Positions 43,080-51,742 of a DNA stretch of 64,000 bases are shown here, one piece after another. The DNA is taken from positions 54,442-118,441 of the forward strand of contig JAEWSQ010000030.1 of NCBI GenBank assembly GCA_023398165.1. Direction: 5' to 3'. A model generated the notes under the pieces. That model saw only the letters and a program-made list of their open reading frames with translations, ran no database searches and was not told where the DNA came from. The position numbers and the translations under genes are program-made. The DNA comes from Spirochaetota bacterium. GTDB lineage: Bacteria; Spirochaetota; Spirochaetia; Treponematales; Treponemataceae. Numbering within the stretch: position 1 is the first letter of the stretch; every line of letters starts with the position of its first letter.

Positions 43080-45164
43080 TCAGTGAATATTCTTGGAAAT
43101 AAGCATAAGCTTATCAATAAGAGCCTGTGAGCTTTCCGAATTTACAACGTCTTCAACGATTGCCTCTTTGTTCAGGATCGATGCAAGAGAAGACAAGAGC
43201 TGCAGGTGAGGGGCAGCCGTTTTTTTCGGAGATACAATTAAAACAAAGAGTCTTGACGGCTTTTGATCAAGGGACCCGAAGTCGATTCCCTCTTTTTTAA
43301 CACCTATAGCCACACATGCCGATATTACTCCGTCAGACTTAGCATGAGGAAGCGCTATACCCCTCTGCATGCCGGTACTCATGGTCTTTTCACGCATTGT
43401 TACATCATGTAAAACCTGTTCCCAGTCCTGAACCATCCCTGAATTAGTGAGCAACAATACGAGTTCTTTGAGCACTTCCTCTTTTGTTGAACCGCGAAGC
43501 GTTGTTGATACCGTTCTTGTGTTAAGCGATTTTATGAGCGACGGATCTGAGCGGACATTTCCTTCTGCCAGTTCTTTTTTTAAAGCTGCCGGATCAAATC
43601 CGAGTGTTAAATTCTGCATTGATTCAGAAAGCTTTAAAACTACTTCATATATTGAAGTTTTTACAAAAGCGCTGTCAGCTTCTGAAGTTTCAATTGTGAC
43701 AAGATTTTCCTGCTCCATGATGGAAAGCGCCATATCGTTTTTACGTGCCTGAGACAGACCGTCATCAATATTCATCATCTGAACATAAAAACCTTCGGCC
43801 TTCAAGTCTTTCAATAGAGTATCTACCACGAGATCTGCAATTTCATCGTTTTTGAAATCCCAGCTGAAGGAAACAGAGGCGGCTGCCTTTGTCTCTTTTC
43901 TCGTACCCCTTCCTTTAATACTAAGCATTACATTTAATAAAGGAGCTGCAAGCAGAGTTGTAATAAGCGTCATCATAATAACTACGCCGAATAACTGCTC
44001 GCTTAAAATTCCTGCAGTTATACCGATACCTGCAATAATGAGGGCTACCTCTCCGCGGGGAACCATTCCCACACCGATGCGCAGCGCTCCTTTAATATTA
44101 AAACCCAGCGCCAGAGTCGGCAGACCGCATCCGATAATTTTTGCAAGGACTGCAGCAGCGGTATAAATAAGACCGAAAATAATAACTTCGCCGTTCATCA
44201 TCTCGCCGACGTTTACCATCATTCCCATAACACAGAAAAAGAGAGGAACAAAAAATTCATACAGACCGTGAATGCGCTCCTGAATAACAGCGGCAATATC
44301 GGTCCGTGAAAGAGAAAGACCGGTAACATAGGCTCCTATGATCATTGCTAAACCCTGCTTCTCAAAAATTCCTGCAAGTAAAAGTCCTATGCCTAATGCA
44401 CAGATAGAGAAATCATACGAGTGTTTAAAGATCTTAAGAAAACCGGCTATTTTTTTTGAAAATACAAGTCCCAGCACCGTAAAGCCCAGCCAAATACCGA
44501 ATGCTTTAGCAGCAATAAGCCCTATTGCTTTTCCGTCTATTGAACCGCCTCCGCTCGAGTTGAGGACGGTGACAATTCCGAGAACTACAGCAAGAAGCAC
44601 TATACCCAGAACATCGTCAAATACAGCAGCTGCCAGTGTAGTTACGCCTTCGGGCGAATCCATCTTTTTTTTGTCTGAAAGTATACGTGCTGTAATGCCT
44701 ACGGAAGTTGCAGTGGAAAGAATACCTAAAAATAGACAGCGCGGGTCCATAAAGGATGCATTCATTAAGAAAACACCTACAATATCGCCAAAGACAAATG
44801 AAAAAACAACCCCGAAAATACCAATGATGCCGCCTGCAACAGAATACTTCAGGAACATTCCAAGATCGGTTTCCAAACCGGAAGCAAAAAGCAGAATTAT
44901 TGACGCCACAGTTGAAAAAGCATACAGTTCCGGACTGACCGCTAATGACTCACTGTACAGCGGGAAAATACCGCCGGGAAAACCGGGAAGTGCTATCCCA
45001 CCTAACGCATAAGGACCTATAGCAACACCTGCTAAAAGTTCTCCTAACACAGACGGTATACCGATTTTTTTTACTAAAAAACCGCCTGCCCTTACTGCAA
45101 ACAAAATAATACCTATCTGCAGTACTAAATTGGCCATAACGCCGGTAATGGATTCGCCTTCCAT
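43080..45164 (-). CDS. CPA2-type cation:proton antiporter fused to a PTS EIIA domain
   Basis: 694 residues. The first ~400 form a Kef/CPA2-type antiporter with 12-13 membrane helices (ILLFASGLETDLGMF, ATSVGITARIL, FDDVLGIVLLAV). A cytoplasmic linker follows, then an EIIA(Ntr/Fru)-like domain (about 550-690) with the phosphorylatable histidine H607 in RGIALPHAKSDG. Antiporter-EIIA fusions are known in spirochaetes and some other bacteria, and probably let PTS phosphorylation state control cation exchange. AGAGGTGG stands just upstream of the ATG; a second ATG at 45137 is possible. Confidence 0.9.
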   Translation of the reverse strand: MEGESITGVMANLVLQIGIILFAVRAGGFLVKKIGIPSVLGELLAGVAIGPYALGGIALPGFPGGIFPLYSESLAVSPELYAFSTVASIILLFASGLETDLGMFLKYSVAGGIIGIFGVVFSFVFGDIVGVFLMNASFMDPRCLFLGILSTATSVGITARILSDKKKMDSPEGVTTLAAAVFDDVLGIVLLAVVLGIVTVLNSSGGGSIDGKAIGLIAAKAFGIWLGFTVLGLVFSKKIAGFLKIFKHSYDFSICALGIGLLLAGIFEKQGLAMIIGAYVTGLSLSRTDIAAVIQERIHGLYEFFVPLFFCVMGMMVNVGEMMNGEVIIFGLIYTAAAVLAKIIGCGLPTLALGFNIKGALRIGVGMVPRGEVALIIAGIGITAGILSEQLFGVVIMMTLITTLLAAPLLNVMLSIKGRGTRKETKAAASVSFSWDFKNDEIADLVVDTLLKDLKAEGFYVQMMNIDDGLSQARKNDMALSIMEQENLVTIETSEADSAFVKTSIYEVVLKLSESMQNLTLGFDPAALKKELAEGNVRSDPSLIKSLNTRTVSTTLRGSTKEEVLKELVLLLTNSGMVQDWEQVLHDVTMREKTMSTGMQRGIALPHAKSDGVISACVAIGVKKEGIDFGSLDQKPSRLFVLIVSPKKTAAPHLQLLSSLASILNKEAIVEDVVNSESSQALIDKLMLISKNIH

Positions 45165-45575
45165 ACTCCACCTCTTCCTATATAAAGAACTCTTTTAAAA
45201 GAAAACTGATACTTATACTGATATAAACGATAAGAAAAACATCCATTTTCTTTTAAAAATTAGTTTCAAATCTAATACTAAATACCACTTTATGCAAGTA
45301 TCTTTGACACTATTTAACATATTGTACAGCCGGCTGCAGGGTCTTCCTCTTGTAAATTTCTCCAAAAAAAGGTACCATACACGGGAAACAGTAAGAAATT
45401 ACCTGCTTTACACAGTAGTGACGGAGTTTAGTATGCGGCGCTCAGTAATGAGCATAAAGGTTTTTTTGCGTCTTTACGTTCACCAGAAGCGGTTGCCGTA
45501 CTAACCCCTTACCGGGTTTTCTTTTACATCCGTCGGATGCGGAAGAAGCCTGTATATAATTTTATAGGAGTTATT
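45165..45575. other. 411-base intergenic region between the antiporter and pckA
   Basis: No gene is supported here. The left 120 bases are AT-rich and should hold the antiporter promoter. A weak plus-strand promoter (45407-45434) and three small inverted repeats lie closer to pckA: 45440-45453 (GCTCA/TGAGC), 45503-45518 (AACCC/GGGTT followed by TTCTTTT) and a CATCC/GGATG pair near 45526-45539. The long leader suggests post-transcriptional control of pckA, but I recognise no known riboswitch class. A 70-codon frame at 45292-45504 has no start signals and was rejected. Confidence 0.45.
45407..45434 (+). promoter_or_regulatory. Weak promoter candidate of pckA
   Basis: TTTACA (45407-45412), 16-base spacer, TAGTAT (45429-45434). 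If used, the leader is about 135 bases long. Other weak pairs exist in the same region. Confidence 0.3.
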
Positions 45576-47393
45576 ATGACAATTAATGACATCAAACATG
45601 CTAAAGTAAAAGCATGGGTAGAAGAAGTTGCCAAAATGTGTCAACCGGACAGCGTGTATGTTTGTGACGGCTCACAAGCAGAATACGACAGACTGATGAA
45701 GAAAATGGTTGATTCCGGTCTTGGTATACCTTTGAAAAAACGCCCGAACAGCGTTCTTTTCCGCTCACAGCCTTCTGACGTTGCCCGCGTTGAAAACAGA
45801 ACATATATAGCAAGTAAAAACAAAGAAGATGCCGGCCCCACAAACAACTGGATCGATCCTAATGAACTCAAAGCAACAATGAAAGGTCTTTACAACGGAT
45901 GCATGAAAGGAAGAACTATGTATGTTATTCCTTTCTCTATGGGTCCCGTTGGTTCAAACATTGCAAAAATCGGTATTGAATTAACAGACTCTGAATACGT
46001 TGTATGCAACATGGACATCATGACCCGCGTAGGATCAAAGGTTCTCGATGTACTCGGAACAAACGGTGAATTCGTACCCTGCCTCCACTCTGTCGGTAAA
46101 CCTCTTGCAAAGGGCGAGAGCGACAACGGAAAATGGCCCTGTGCAGACATCGAAAACAAATATATTTCACACTTCCCGGAAGAAAGAACAATCTGGTCAT
46201 ACGGCTCAGGTTACGGCGGAAACGCTCTTCTTGGAAAAAAATGTTTTGCTCTCCGCATTGCGTCGGTATTGGCACGCGATGAAGGATGGCTTGCTGAACA
46301 CATGCTCATTCTTAAGTTAACCAACCCCGAAGGAAAGGTTAAGTATGTAACAGGCGCATTCCCCTCAGCATGCGGTAAGACAAACCTCGCAATGTTAATT
46401 CCCACCATCCCCGGATGGAAGGTTGAAACAATCGGCGACGACATTTCATGGATGAAGTTCGGCAAAGACGGCAGACTCTATGCCATCAACCCTGAAGCAG
46501 GATTCTTCGGAGTTGCTACAGGAACAAACGAGCAGTCAAACAAAAATGCAATGGAATCCATTAAATCTGACACCATTTTCACCAACTGCGGTCTCACAGA
46601 AGACGGAGACATCTGGTGGGAACAGATCGGCTACGATGCCCCCGGAAAACTCATTGACTGGAAAGGCAACGAATGGATTCAGGACAAGGGAAACAAGGCT
46701 CAGGAACCGGCAGCCCACCCCAATTCACGTTTTACAGCACATGCAAACCACTGCCCCGCAATTGCAAAAGAATGGGATGATCCTAAAGGTGTTCCGATCG
46801 ATGCAATCCTCTTCGGAGGCCGCCGCCCGTCAACAATTCCTCTTGTTCACCAGGCAAAGAACTGGAACCACGGTGTATTCCTCGGTTCAATCGTAGGTTC
46901 AGAAATCACTGCAGCAGCTCTTGACCTCAAGGTTGGAACAGTCCGCCGCGATCCCTTTGCTATGCTCCCCTTCTGCGGCTACAACATGGGCGATTACTTC
47001 CAGCACTGGATCAACATCGGCAAGAAATCAACTGAAGAAAAACTTCCGAAGATCTTCTTCGTAAACTGGTTCCGCAAGAATGCCGAAGGCAAATTCATGT
47101 GGCCCGGATACGGCGAAAACAGCCGTGTACTTGCATGGGTTTTTGACCGCTGCGACGGAAAAGATGTTGCTGTTGAAACAGAAATCGGCTACATGCCCAA
47201 ACCCGGTGCAATCAATGTCAACGGTCTTGATGTGTCTGCTGAAGCTATGAAAGAGATTCTTTCTGTCGATAAAGCCGGATGGATTAAAGAGCTTGAAGAC
47301 ATTAAGGCTAATCACTATCCGAAATTCGGTAATAAAATGCCTAAAGAGCTTAAAGCAGAACTTGAAGCACTTGAAGCACGCCTCATGAAATAA
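45576..47393 (+). CDS. pckG: Phosphoenolpyruvate carboxykinase (GTP type)
   Basis: 605 residues, normal for GTP-dependent PEPCK. The P-loop-like GAFPSACGKTNLAM and the ISWMKFGKDGRLYAINPEAGFFG segment are family hallmarks. It interconverts oxaloacetate and PEP with GTP/GDP; in fermentative spirochaetes it usually runs in the carboxylating direction. Start at 45576 because AGGAG lies six bases upstream; an earlier frame start at 45537 lacks one. Codon use is visibly biased to C-ending codons compared with its neighbours, which suggests high expression. A strong terminator follows. Confidence 0.95.
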   Translation: MTINDIKHAKVKAWVEEVAKMCQPDSVYVCDGSQAEYDRLMKKMVDSGLGIPLKKRPNSVLFRSQPSDVARVENRTYIASKNKEDAGPTNNWIDPNELKATMKGLYNGCMKGRTMYVIPFSMGPVGSNIAKIGIELTDSEYVVCNMDIMTRVGSKVLDVLGTNGEFVPCLHSVGKPLAKGESDNGKWPCADIENKYISHFPEERTIWSYGSGYGGNALLGKKCFALRIASVLARDEGWLAEHMLILKLTNPEGKVKYVTGAFPSACGKTNLAMLIPTIPGWKVETIGDDISWMKFGKDGRLYAINPEAGFFGVATGTNEQSNKNAMESIKSDTIFTNCGLTEDGDIWWEQIGYDAPGKLIDWKGNEWIQDKGNKAQEPAAHPNSRFTAHANHCPAIAKEWDDPKGVPIDAILFGGRRPSTIPLVHQAKNWNHGVFLGSIVGSEITAAALDLKVGTVRRDPFAMLPFCGYNMGDYFQHWINIGKKSTEEKLPKIFFVNWFRKNAEGKFMWPGYGENSRVLAWVFDRCDGKDVAVETEIGYMPKPGAINVNGLDVSAEAMKEILSVDKAGWIKELEDIKANHYPKFGNKMPKELKAELEALEARLMK

Positions 47394-47433
47394 ACGTGAT
47401 ATAAAAGAAACGGAAAAGATCCATTTCTTGTGA

Positions 47434-47465
47434 AGCCCGGCGGTTAATACCAGCCGGGCTTTTTC
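47434..47465 (+). terminator. Rho-independent terminator of the PEPCK gene
   Basis: AGCCCGGC and GCCGGGCT form a perfect 8-bp stem with an 11-base loop followed by TTTTT. Confidence 0.85.
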
Positions 47466-47547
47466 ATTGCTTAAGGATAGAACAAAGACCGAAACGCTTT
47501 CATTGCGTTTTTCGTGTATTTTACCGGACCGTGCTATAGAAATAAAC

Positions 47548-47576
47548 TTCACAGCATATAAAAATCATGGTATACT
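47548..47576 (+). promoter_or_regulatory. Candidate promoter of the BvgS-like kinase, abutting the start codon
   Basis: TTCACA (47548-47553), 17-base spacer, TATACT (47571-47576), each 5/6 to consensus. The ATG at 47584 follows after seven bases, and no ribosome-binding site is present. Confidence 0.45.
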
Positions 47577-47583
47577 GCACTGT

Positions 47584-50500
47584 ATGAGAGAGAAATTATC
47601 TTCCTTTCTACCATGCAAATATCCGCTCTTTATTCTTCTTTTTTCGTGTTTTATTTCATTTTCTTCTTTACCTGCAGAAGATACCGTTATCAAAGTGGGA
47701 TGGTTTCCCCAGCCGAGTTATATTGAAAAAGAACAGTATGAGAATCCTTCCGGATATGTTAAAGTATATCTTGAACACATAGCCCAATACACAGGCTGGC
47801 AGTACGAGTTTGTGAAAGGTGATTTTAAAGTACTGTATAATAAACTGGTATCCGGTGAAATTGATATATTACCCTGTCTTTTTTACACCGAGGAACATGA
47901 TGCATTTCTTGATTTTTCAGAAACCGAAATGGGAACAATATATGAAACCCTCTTCACCGCAAACGGCAGCAGTCTTCCCGTAAGTGATCCAGCTTCCTAT
48001 GACGGCATAACCGTTGCGGCTGAACACAATGAAAATCCGGTAAAACTCCTTAAGTTTGCAAAGGAAAACGATTTTTCTGTAAATATACGCTACTACCCCA
48101 GTCTTAGTGCAGTTGAAAATGCGGTTCTTACAGGGGAAACAGATGCCGGTATTGTTTCGGGATTTAAAGATACCGATGAGGCTCATACCATTTTACGGTT
48201 TTCTCCGGAGCGTATATATTTTGCCGTTCCTTCAGCTAAAAGAGAAATACTTTTAAATCTTAACCGTGCAATGACGGATCTGAAGATTGTGAATCCTTTT
48301 TTCGACCGTGATCTTATGGCCCGTTTTCTCCCCCAGTTTTTCCCGAGGTTTAATCTTAGCGACGAAGAAAAAAACATGGTGTCAAATTCACGGTCTTTAA
48401 CAGTATCTGTAAGCAAAGACTGGTATCCGTTTGAGTATTTTGATGAAGATACAAATGCTTTTACCGGCTTAATTATTGACATTTACCGGAAAATCGAAGA
48501 GTTAACCGGATTATCATTTACATTTACTATAGCAAATAGATTTGAAGGACAAACAAACGATATTATTGCAAGTTTTCCCCATACAATGGAGGCAGCTCAA
48601 GAAGCTGGATACAATCTTAGCGAACCCTATTTATCGTTTCCTCTTATTGCCGTTTCAAAGGGACCCTATAATCTTGCTGAAGGCAAAACTGCAGTTGTTC
48701 CGGGTCCTTTTCCCTTTGATGATTTTAAAGCTTTCAATAACTGGAATCCTGTCCGGTATGCAACAAATACAGAGTGTTTAGAAGCCGTGTTAAAGGGAGA
48801 AGCTGATCAGGCAATTATTAATTCATACAGTGCAAGTTATGAACTTAAGAAATCGAAATACCGCAGCCTGGAATCTTCCATAGTGTACGATACCTCATTT
48901 GAAATTTGCACAGCACTCAATAAGAATCTTGATCCCCGTTTTTTCAATATTATTAATAAGGCATTAACACACATAACAAGGGCGGAAACTAATGATTTAA
49001 TTATTAAAAACACTTTAAGAACAAACAAAATAAACCTGAGTACAATTATAGATCAAATGCCCTTCGATGTTATTCTGGTTTTTGTAATAATACTATCTGC
49101 AACGGTTATTCTGATTATTTTACTTTCGGCAAAGAATGTACGCAGAAATCTTGAAGTGGAAAAAAACAAGCAGCTGCGCGATGCGCTTGCAGCGGCGGAA
49201 AAAGCAAATGCGGCAAAAGGACAGTTTACGTCCCGCATATCGCACGAAATACGGTCGCCTCTCAATGCAGTTATTGGCTATATGAATATTGCTAAAACAA
49301 TAAGCTATGACAACAGCAAAGTGGGCGACTGCCTTACAAAAGCCGAGTATGCGGCAAGACACCTTCTTTCAATTTTGAACGATGTGCTCGACATGTCCTC
49401 CATTGAAAGCGGTAAAATTCACATCTCTCATATTCCGTTTAATATTAGGGAAGTAATAACATCGCTGACAATGCTCTTTTATAATCAGGCGAAACAGAAG
49501 GGAGTTGAACTAATCGTGCAGTTGAACGGAATAGAATCTGAAATGCTCATAGGAGATCAGTTGAGGCTTTCCCAGATTCTTACCAATCTGCTTTCAAATG
49601 CGGTTAAATTCACCCCTAAAGGCGGAACTGTTAACTTCATCGTTAGCGAGGATTTTTCATCGAACAATACCATTCATGTCCGGTTTATAGTAACTGATAC
49701 CGGAATAGGTATACGAAAAGAATTTCTTGAGCGTATATTCAAACCTTTTGAACAGCAGGATGTGAATATATCCTCCAGTTACGGAGGCAGCGGACTTGGA
49801 CTTTCCATAAGCAAAAATCTTGTATCGCTTATGAACGGAGCCATTCAAGTAGAAAGCACCGAAGGAGAGGGTTCATCTTTTACAGTCACCCTCCCGTTCG
49901 ATATTGGTCATTCTCAGAAGGAATCAATCAACAAGAATTTTTCCGACTTGAAAGCGCTGGTTGTGCAAAACGAATCTGCAACACGGGAATATATTAAGCA
50001 GCTTCTGGAAAACTGCGGCATCGAGTATGTTAAAGCATATTCAATTCAGGAGGCGTATCAGGCCATACATGAGTCGCATATACATAATTCTGTTTTTGAT
50101 TTCTGTATTTACGATGTTAATGATTTTAATGAAGAAGACCTGACGATTATAAGAAGGTTAAAAAGAACTGAGGGAAGTGAAATGCTCATAATTGTCGTGT
50201 CGGCTTATGAGCATTCACGGCTTGAAAAAGAAGGGCTTGAAGCAGGCGTCAGTAAGTTCATTTCCAAACCGCTTTTTAGATCGATTATGTTCAACACACT
50301 GATGGAAGTGTTTGGATCCTATACGCCGAAAAACACCAGCGAGGGACACAATATTAGTTTTAAGGGAAAGAAAGTACTCATTGCCGAAGACAACGACATG
50401 AATACAGAAATCGCGGTTGAAATACTGAAAAGATACGATATTGAAACAGTATGTGTAAAAAACGGACAGGAAGCTTTAGACCGGTTTAATACATCCGACG

Positions 50501-50748
50501 ACAGCGAATTTGATGTAATACTGATGGATATTCAAATGCCCCTGCTCGACGGATACGAAGCTACAAGACGCATACGAAATACCGCCCATCCGAGGGCAAA
50601 AACAATACCTATAATAGCAATGACGGCTAACGCATTTGCAGAAGATATTTCAATGTCGCTTGCAAGCGGAATGAATAATCACATTTCGAAACCGATTGAC
50701 GTAGCAGAGCTCATACAGACTCTTTCTATGTATTTTCTGGATCAGTAA
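47584..50748 (+). CDS. BvgS-like hybrid sensor kinase with two periplasmic solute-binding domains
   Basis: 1054 residues. A signal peptide (about 1-32) leads to two tandem SBP_bac_3-type Venus-flytrap domains (about 33-260 and 275-480), a membrane helix (about 493-518), HisKA with H554 (ISHEIRSPLNAV), HATPase (NLLSNAVKFT, DTGIGIR, GGSGLGLS), a receiver with D844 but without the usual acid pocket (LVVQNES), and a normal receiver with D982 (LMDIQMPLLDG). No HPt domain, so the relay must end on another protein. Ligands of such sensors are usually amino acids or other small solutes. Monocistronic, between two terminators. Confidence 0.9.
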   Translation: MREKLSSFLPCKYPLFILLFSCFISFSSLPAEDTVIKVGWFPQPSYIEKEQYENPSGYVKVYLEHIAQYTGWQYEFVKGDFKVLYNKLVSGEIDILPCLFYTEEHDAFLDFSETEMGTIYETLFTANGSSLPVSDPASYDGITVAAEHNENPVKLLKFAKENDFSVNIRYYPSLSAVENAVLTGETDAGIVSGFKDTDEAHTILRFSPERIYFAVPSAKREILLNLNRAMTDLKIVNPFFDRDLMARFLPQFFPRFNLSDEEKNMVSNSRSLTVSVSKDWYPFEYFDEDTNAFTGLIIDIYRKIEELTGLSFTFTIANRFEGQTNDIIASFPHTMEAAQEAGYNLSEPYLSFPLIAVSKGPYNLAEGKTAVVPGPFPFDDFKAFNNWNPVRYATNTECLEAVLKGEADQAIINSYSASYELKKSKYRSLESSIVYDTSFEICTALNKNLDPRFFNIINKALTHITRAETNDLIIKNTLRTNKINLSTIIDQMPFDVILVFVIILSATVILIILLSAKNVRRNLEVEKNKQLRDALAAAEKANAAKGQFTSRISHEIRSPLNAVIGYMNIAKTISYDNSKVGDCLTKAEYAARHLLSILNDVLDMSSIESGKIHISHIPFNIREVITSLTMLFYNQAKQKGVELIVQLNGIESEMLIGDQLRLSQILTNLLSNAVKFTPKGGTVNFIVSEDFSSNNTIHVRFIVTDTGIGIRKEFLERIFKPFEQQDVNISSSYGGSGLGLSISKNLVSLMNGAIQVESTEGEGSSFTVTLPFDIGHSQKESINKNFSDLKALVVQNESATREYIKQLLENCGIEYVKAYSIQEAYQAIHESHIHNSVFDFCIYDVNDFNEEDLTIIRRLKRTEGSEMLIIVVSAYEHSRLEKEGLEAGVSKFISKPLFRSIMFNTLMEVFGSYTPKNTSEGHNISFKGKKVLIAEDNDMNTEIAVEILKRYDIETVCVKNGQEALDRFNTSDDSEFDVILMDIQMPLLDGYEATRRIRNTAHPRAKTIPIIAMTANAFAEDISMSLASGMNNHISKPIDVAELIQTLSMYFLDQ

Positions 50749-50802
50749 AAAATTGAGCTTTCCTCATAAACCGTCTTTAATGAACGGCTTATAAGGAAAG
50801 CT
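50748..50802 (-). terminator. Terminator of trxA
   Basis: A 19-bp stem (17 of 19 paired) between 50756-50774 and 50784-50802 is followed on the minus strand by AATTTTTT. The T-run overlaps the stop codon of the convergent kinase gene. Confidence 0.75.
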
Positions 50803-50811
50803 GAGACACGG

Positions 50812-51120
50812 TTATTTCAGCATGGCAATAATATCAGTCTTAGGTCTTCCGCCCACAGCTTGTTTATCAACTTTACCGTTTTTAAACACAATCAGGGTAG
50901 GAATGCTCATTACGCCGAACTGCATAGCAAGTTCTTCCTGTTCATCGACATTTATTTTTCCGACTTTTGCAGTTGTTACTTCATCGGCAATTTCATCAAC
51001 TATCGGAGAAACCATGCGGCACGGACCGCACCATGGAGCCCAGAAATCAACCAGAACAGGTTTATCGGACTTTAAAACTTCCTTCTCAAAATTTTCTTTG
51101 GTTATTGTAATTGCTGCCAT
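50812..51120 (-). CDS. trxA: Thioredoxin
   Basis: 102 residues with the active-site WCGPC (C31 and C34) in VDFWAPWCGPCRM, the cis-Pro segment SIPTLIVFKNG and the usual thioredoxin length. It keeps cytoplasmic protein thiols reduced. GGAGG lies seven bases before the ATG, and two TATAGT-like boxes upstream make a separate promoter likely, although I could not settle on the -35. No thioredoxin reductase gene is adjacent. Confidence 0.96.
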   Translation of the reverse strand: MAAITITKENFEKEVLKSDKPVLVDFWAPWCGPCRMVSPIVDEIADEVTTAKVGKINVDEQEELAMQFGVMSIPTLIVFKNGKVDKQAVGGRPKTDIIAMLK

Positions 51121-51221
51121 AATAAGCCTCCTTTTGATGCATCTATACTATACATCCTATGTATTAATAATACTATACAACAGATGTTTTGTACTGTGAG
51201 AAAGTTACACTATTTCTCTTT

Positions 51222-51740
51222 TTATGATCTGCCTGCAACTTCATCGAGAAGAGCCTGGTACAGCGTAAGAGCATCGGATGTTGAACGGCGAAGGGATTGT
51301 GCTAACCTCGCAGCTATTCTAAACATTACTTTATAACCGAATATATATTCCTCTTCACACAATGAGATAAAATCCTTTCCCGTCAGACGCAGCACTCTGC
51401 AATCAGTAAGAGCCTTAACCGAGGCGGAACGTGTGTCATTATCTATAAGGGCTATTTCCCCAAAAAAAATGTTCTGCTCCGCCGAAAGGTTTACAACTGC
51501 AAAAGGTTCGTTTGAAAGTGTGTTGCGTAAAACCTGAACCTTTCCCTCATAGAGAATATATAAGGCATCGCCTTCGAGTCCTTCGCTGATAATAATTTGT
51601 CCGCTTTTAATATTTTCAATAGAAAGACACGATGCAAGCTTCGTAAGCACACGCCGGGTATTTGAATCATGAATATTGTTGAAATCCGAAAAGAGTTCTA
51701 TATGAGAAAGCCGCTCTAAAATTTCCTCTGATATATTCAT
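51222..51740 (-). CDS. Cyclic nucleotide-binding domain protein
   Basis: About 172 residues: a single CRP/cNMP-binding beta-roll (about 25-140) with the phosphate-binding cassette NIFFGEIALIDNDTRSASV, including the Gly-Glu and Arg typical of cAMP binders, then a helical tail without a DNA-binding HTH. So it is a sensor rather than a transcription factor. The start overlaps the stop of the upstream K+-channel pseudogene (GTG at 51746 or ATG at 51740; GGAG stands upstream of both). In the intact state it would have been co-translated with the channel, as a separate ligand-binding subunit. Confidence 0.85.
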   Translation of the reverse strand: MNISEEILERLSHIELFSDFNNIHDSNTRRVLTKLASCLSIENIKSGQIIISEGLEGDALYILYEGKVQVLRNTLSNEPFAVVNLSAEQNIFFGEIALIDNDTRSASVKALTDCRVLRLTGKDFISLCEEEYIFGYKVMFRIAARLAQSLRRSTSDALTLYQALLDEVAGRS

Positions 51741-51742
51741 AG

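Noticed and set aside
43852..45012. Plus-strand frames opposite the antiporter gene
   Set aside because: Antisense shadows of membrane helices; composition (Pro/Ala/Ile/Thr) is typical of reversed transmembrane codons.
45292..45504. 70-codon frame in the leader of the PEPCK gene
   Set aside because: No ribosome-binding site, no recognisable motif, and it lies over the candidate promoter.
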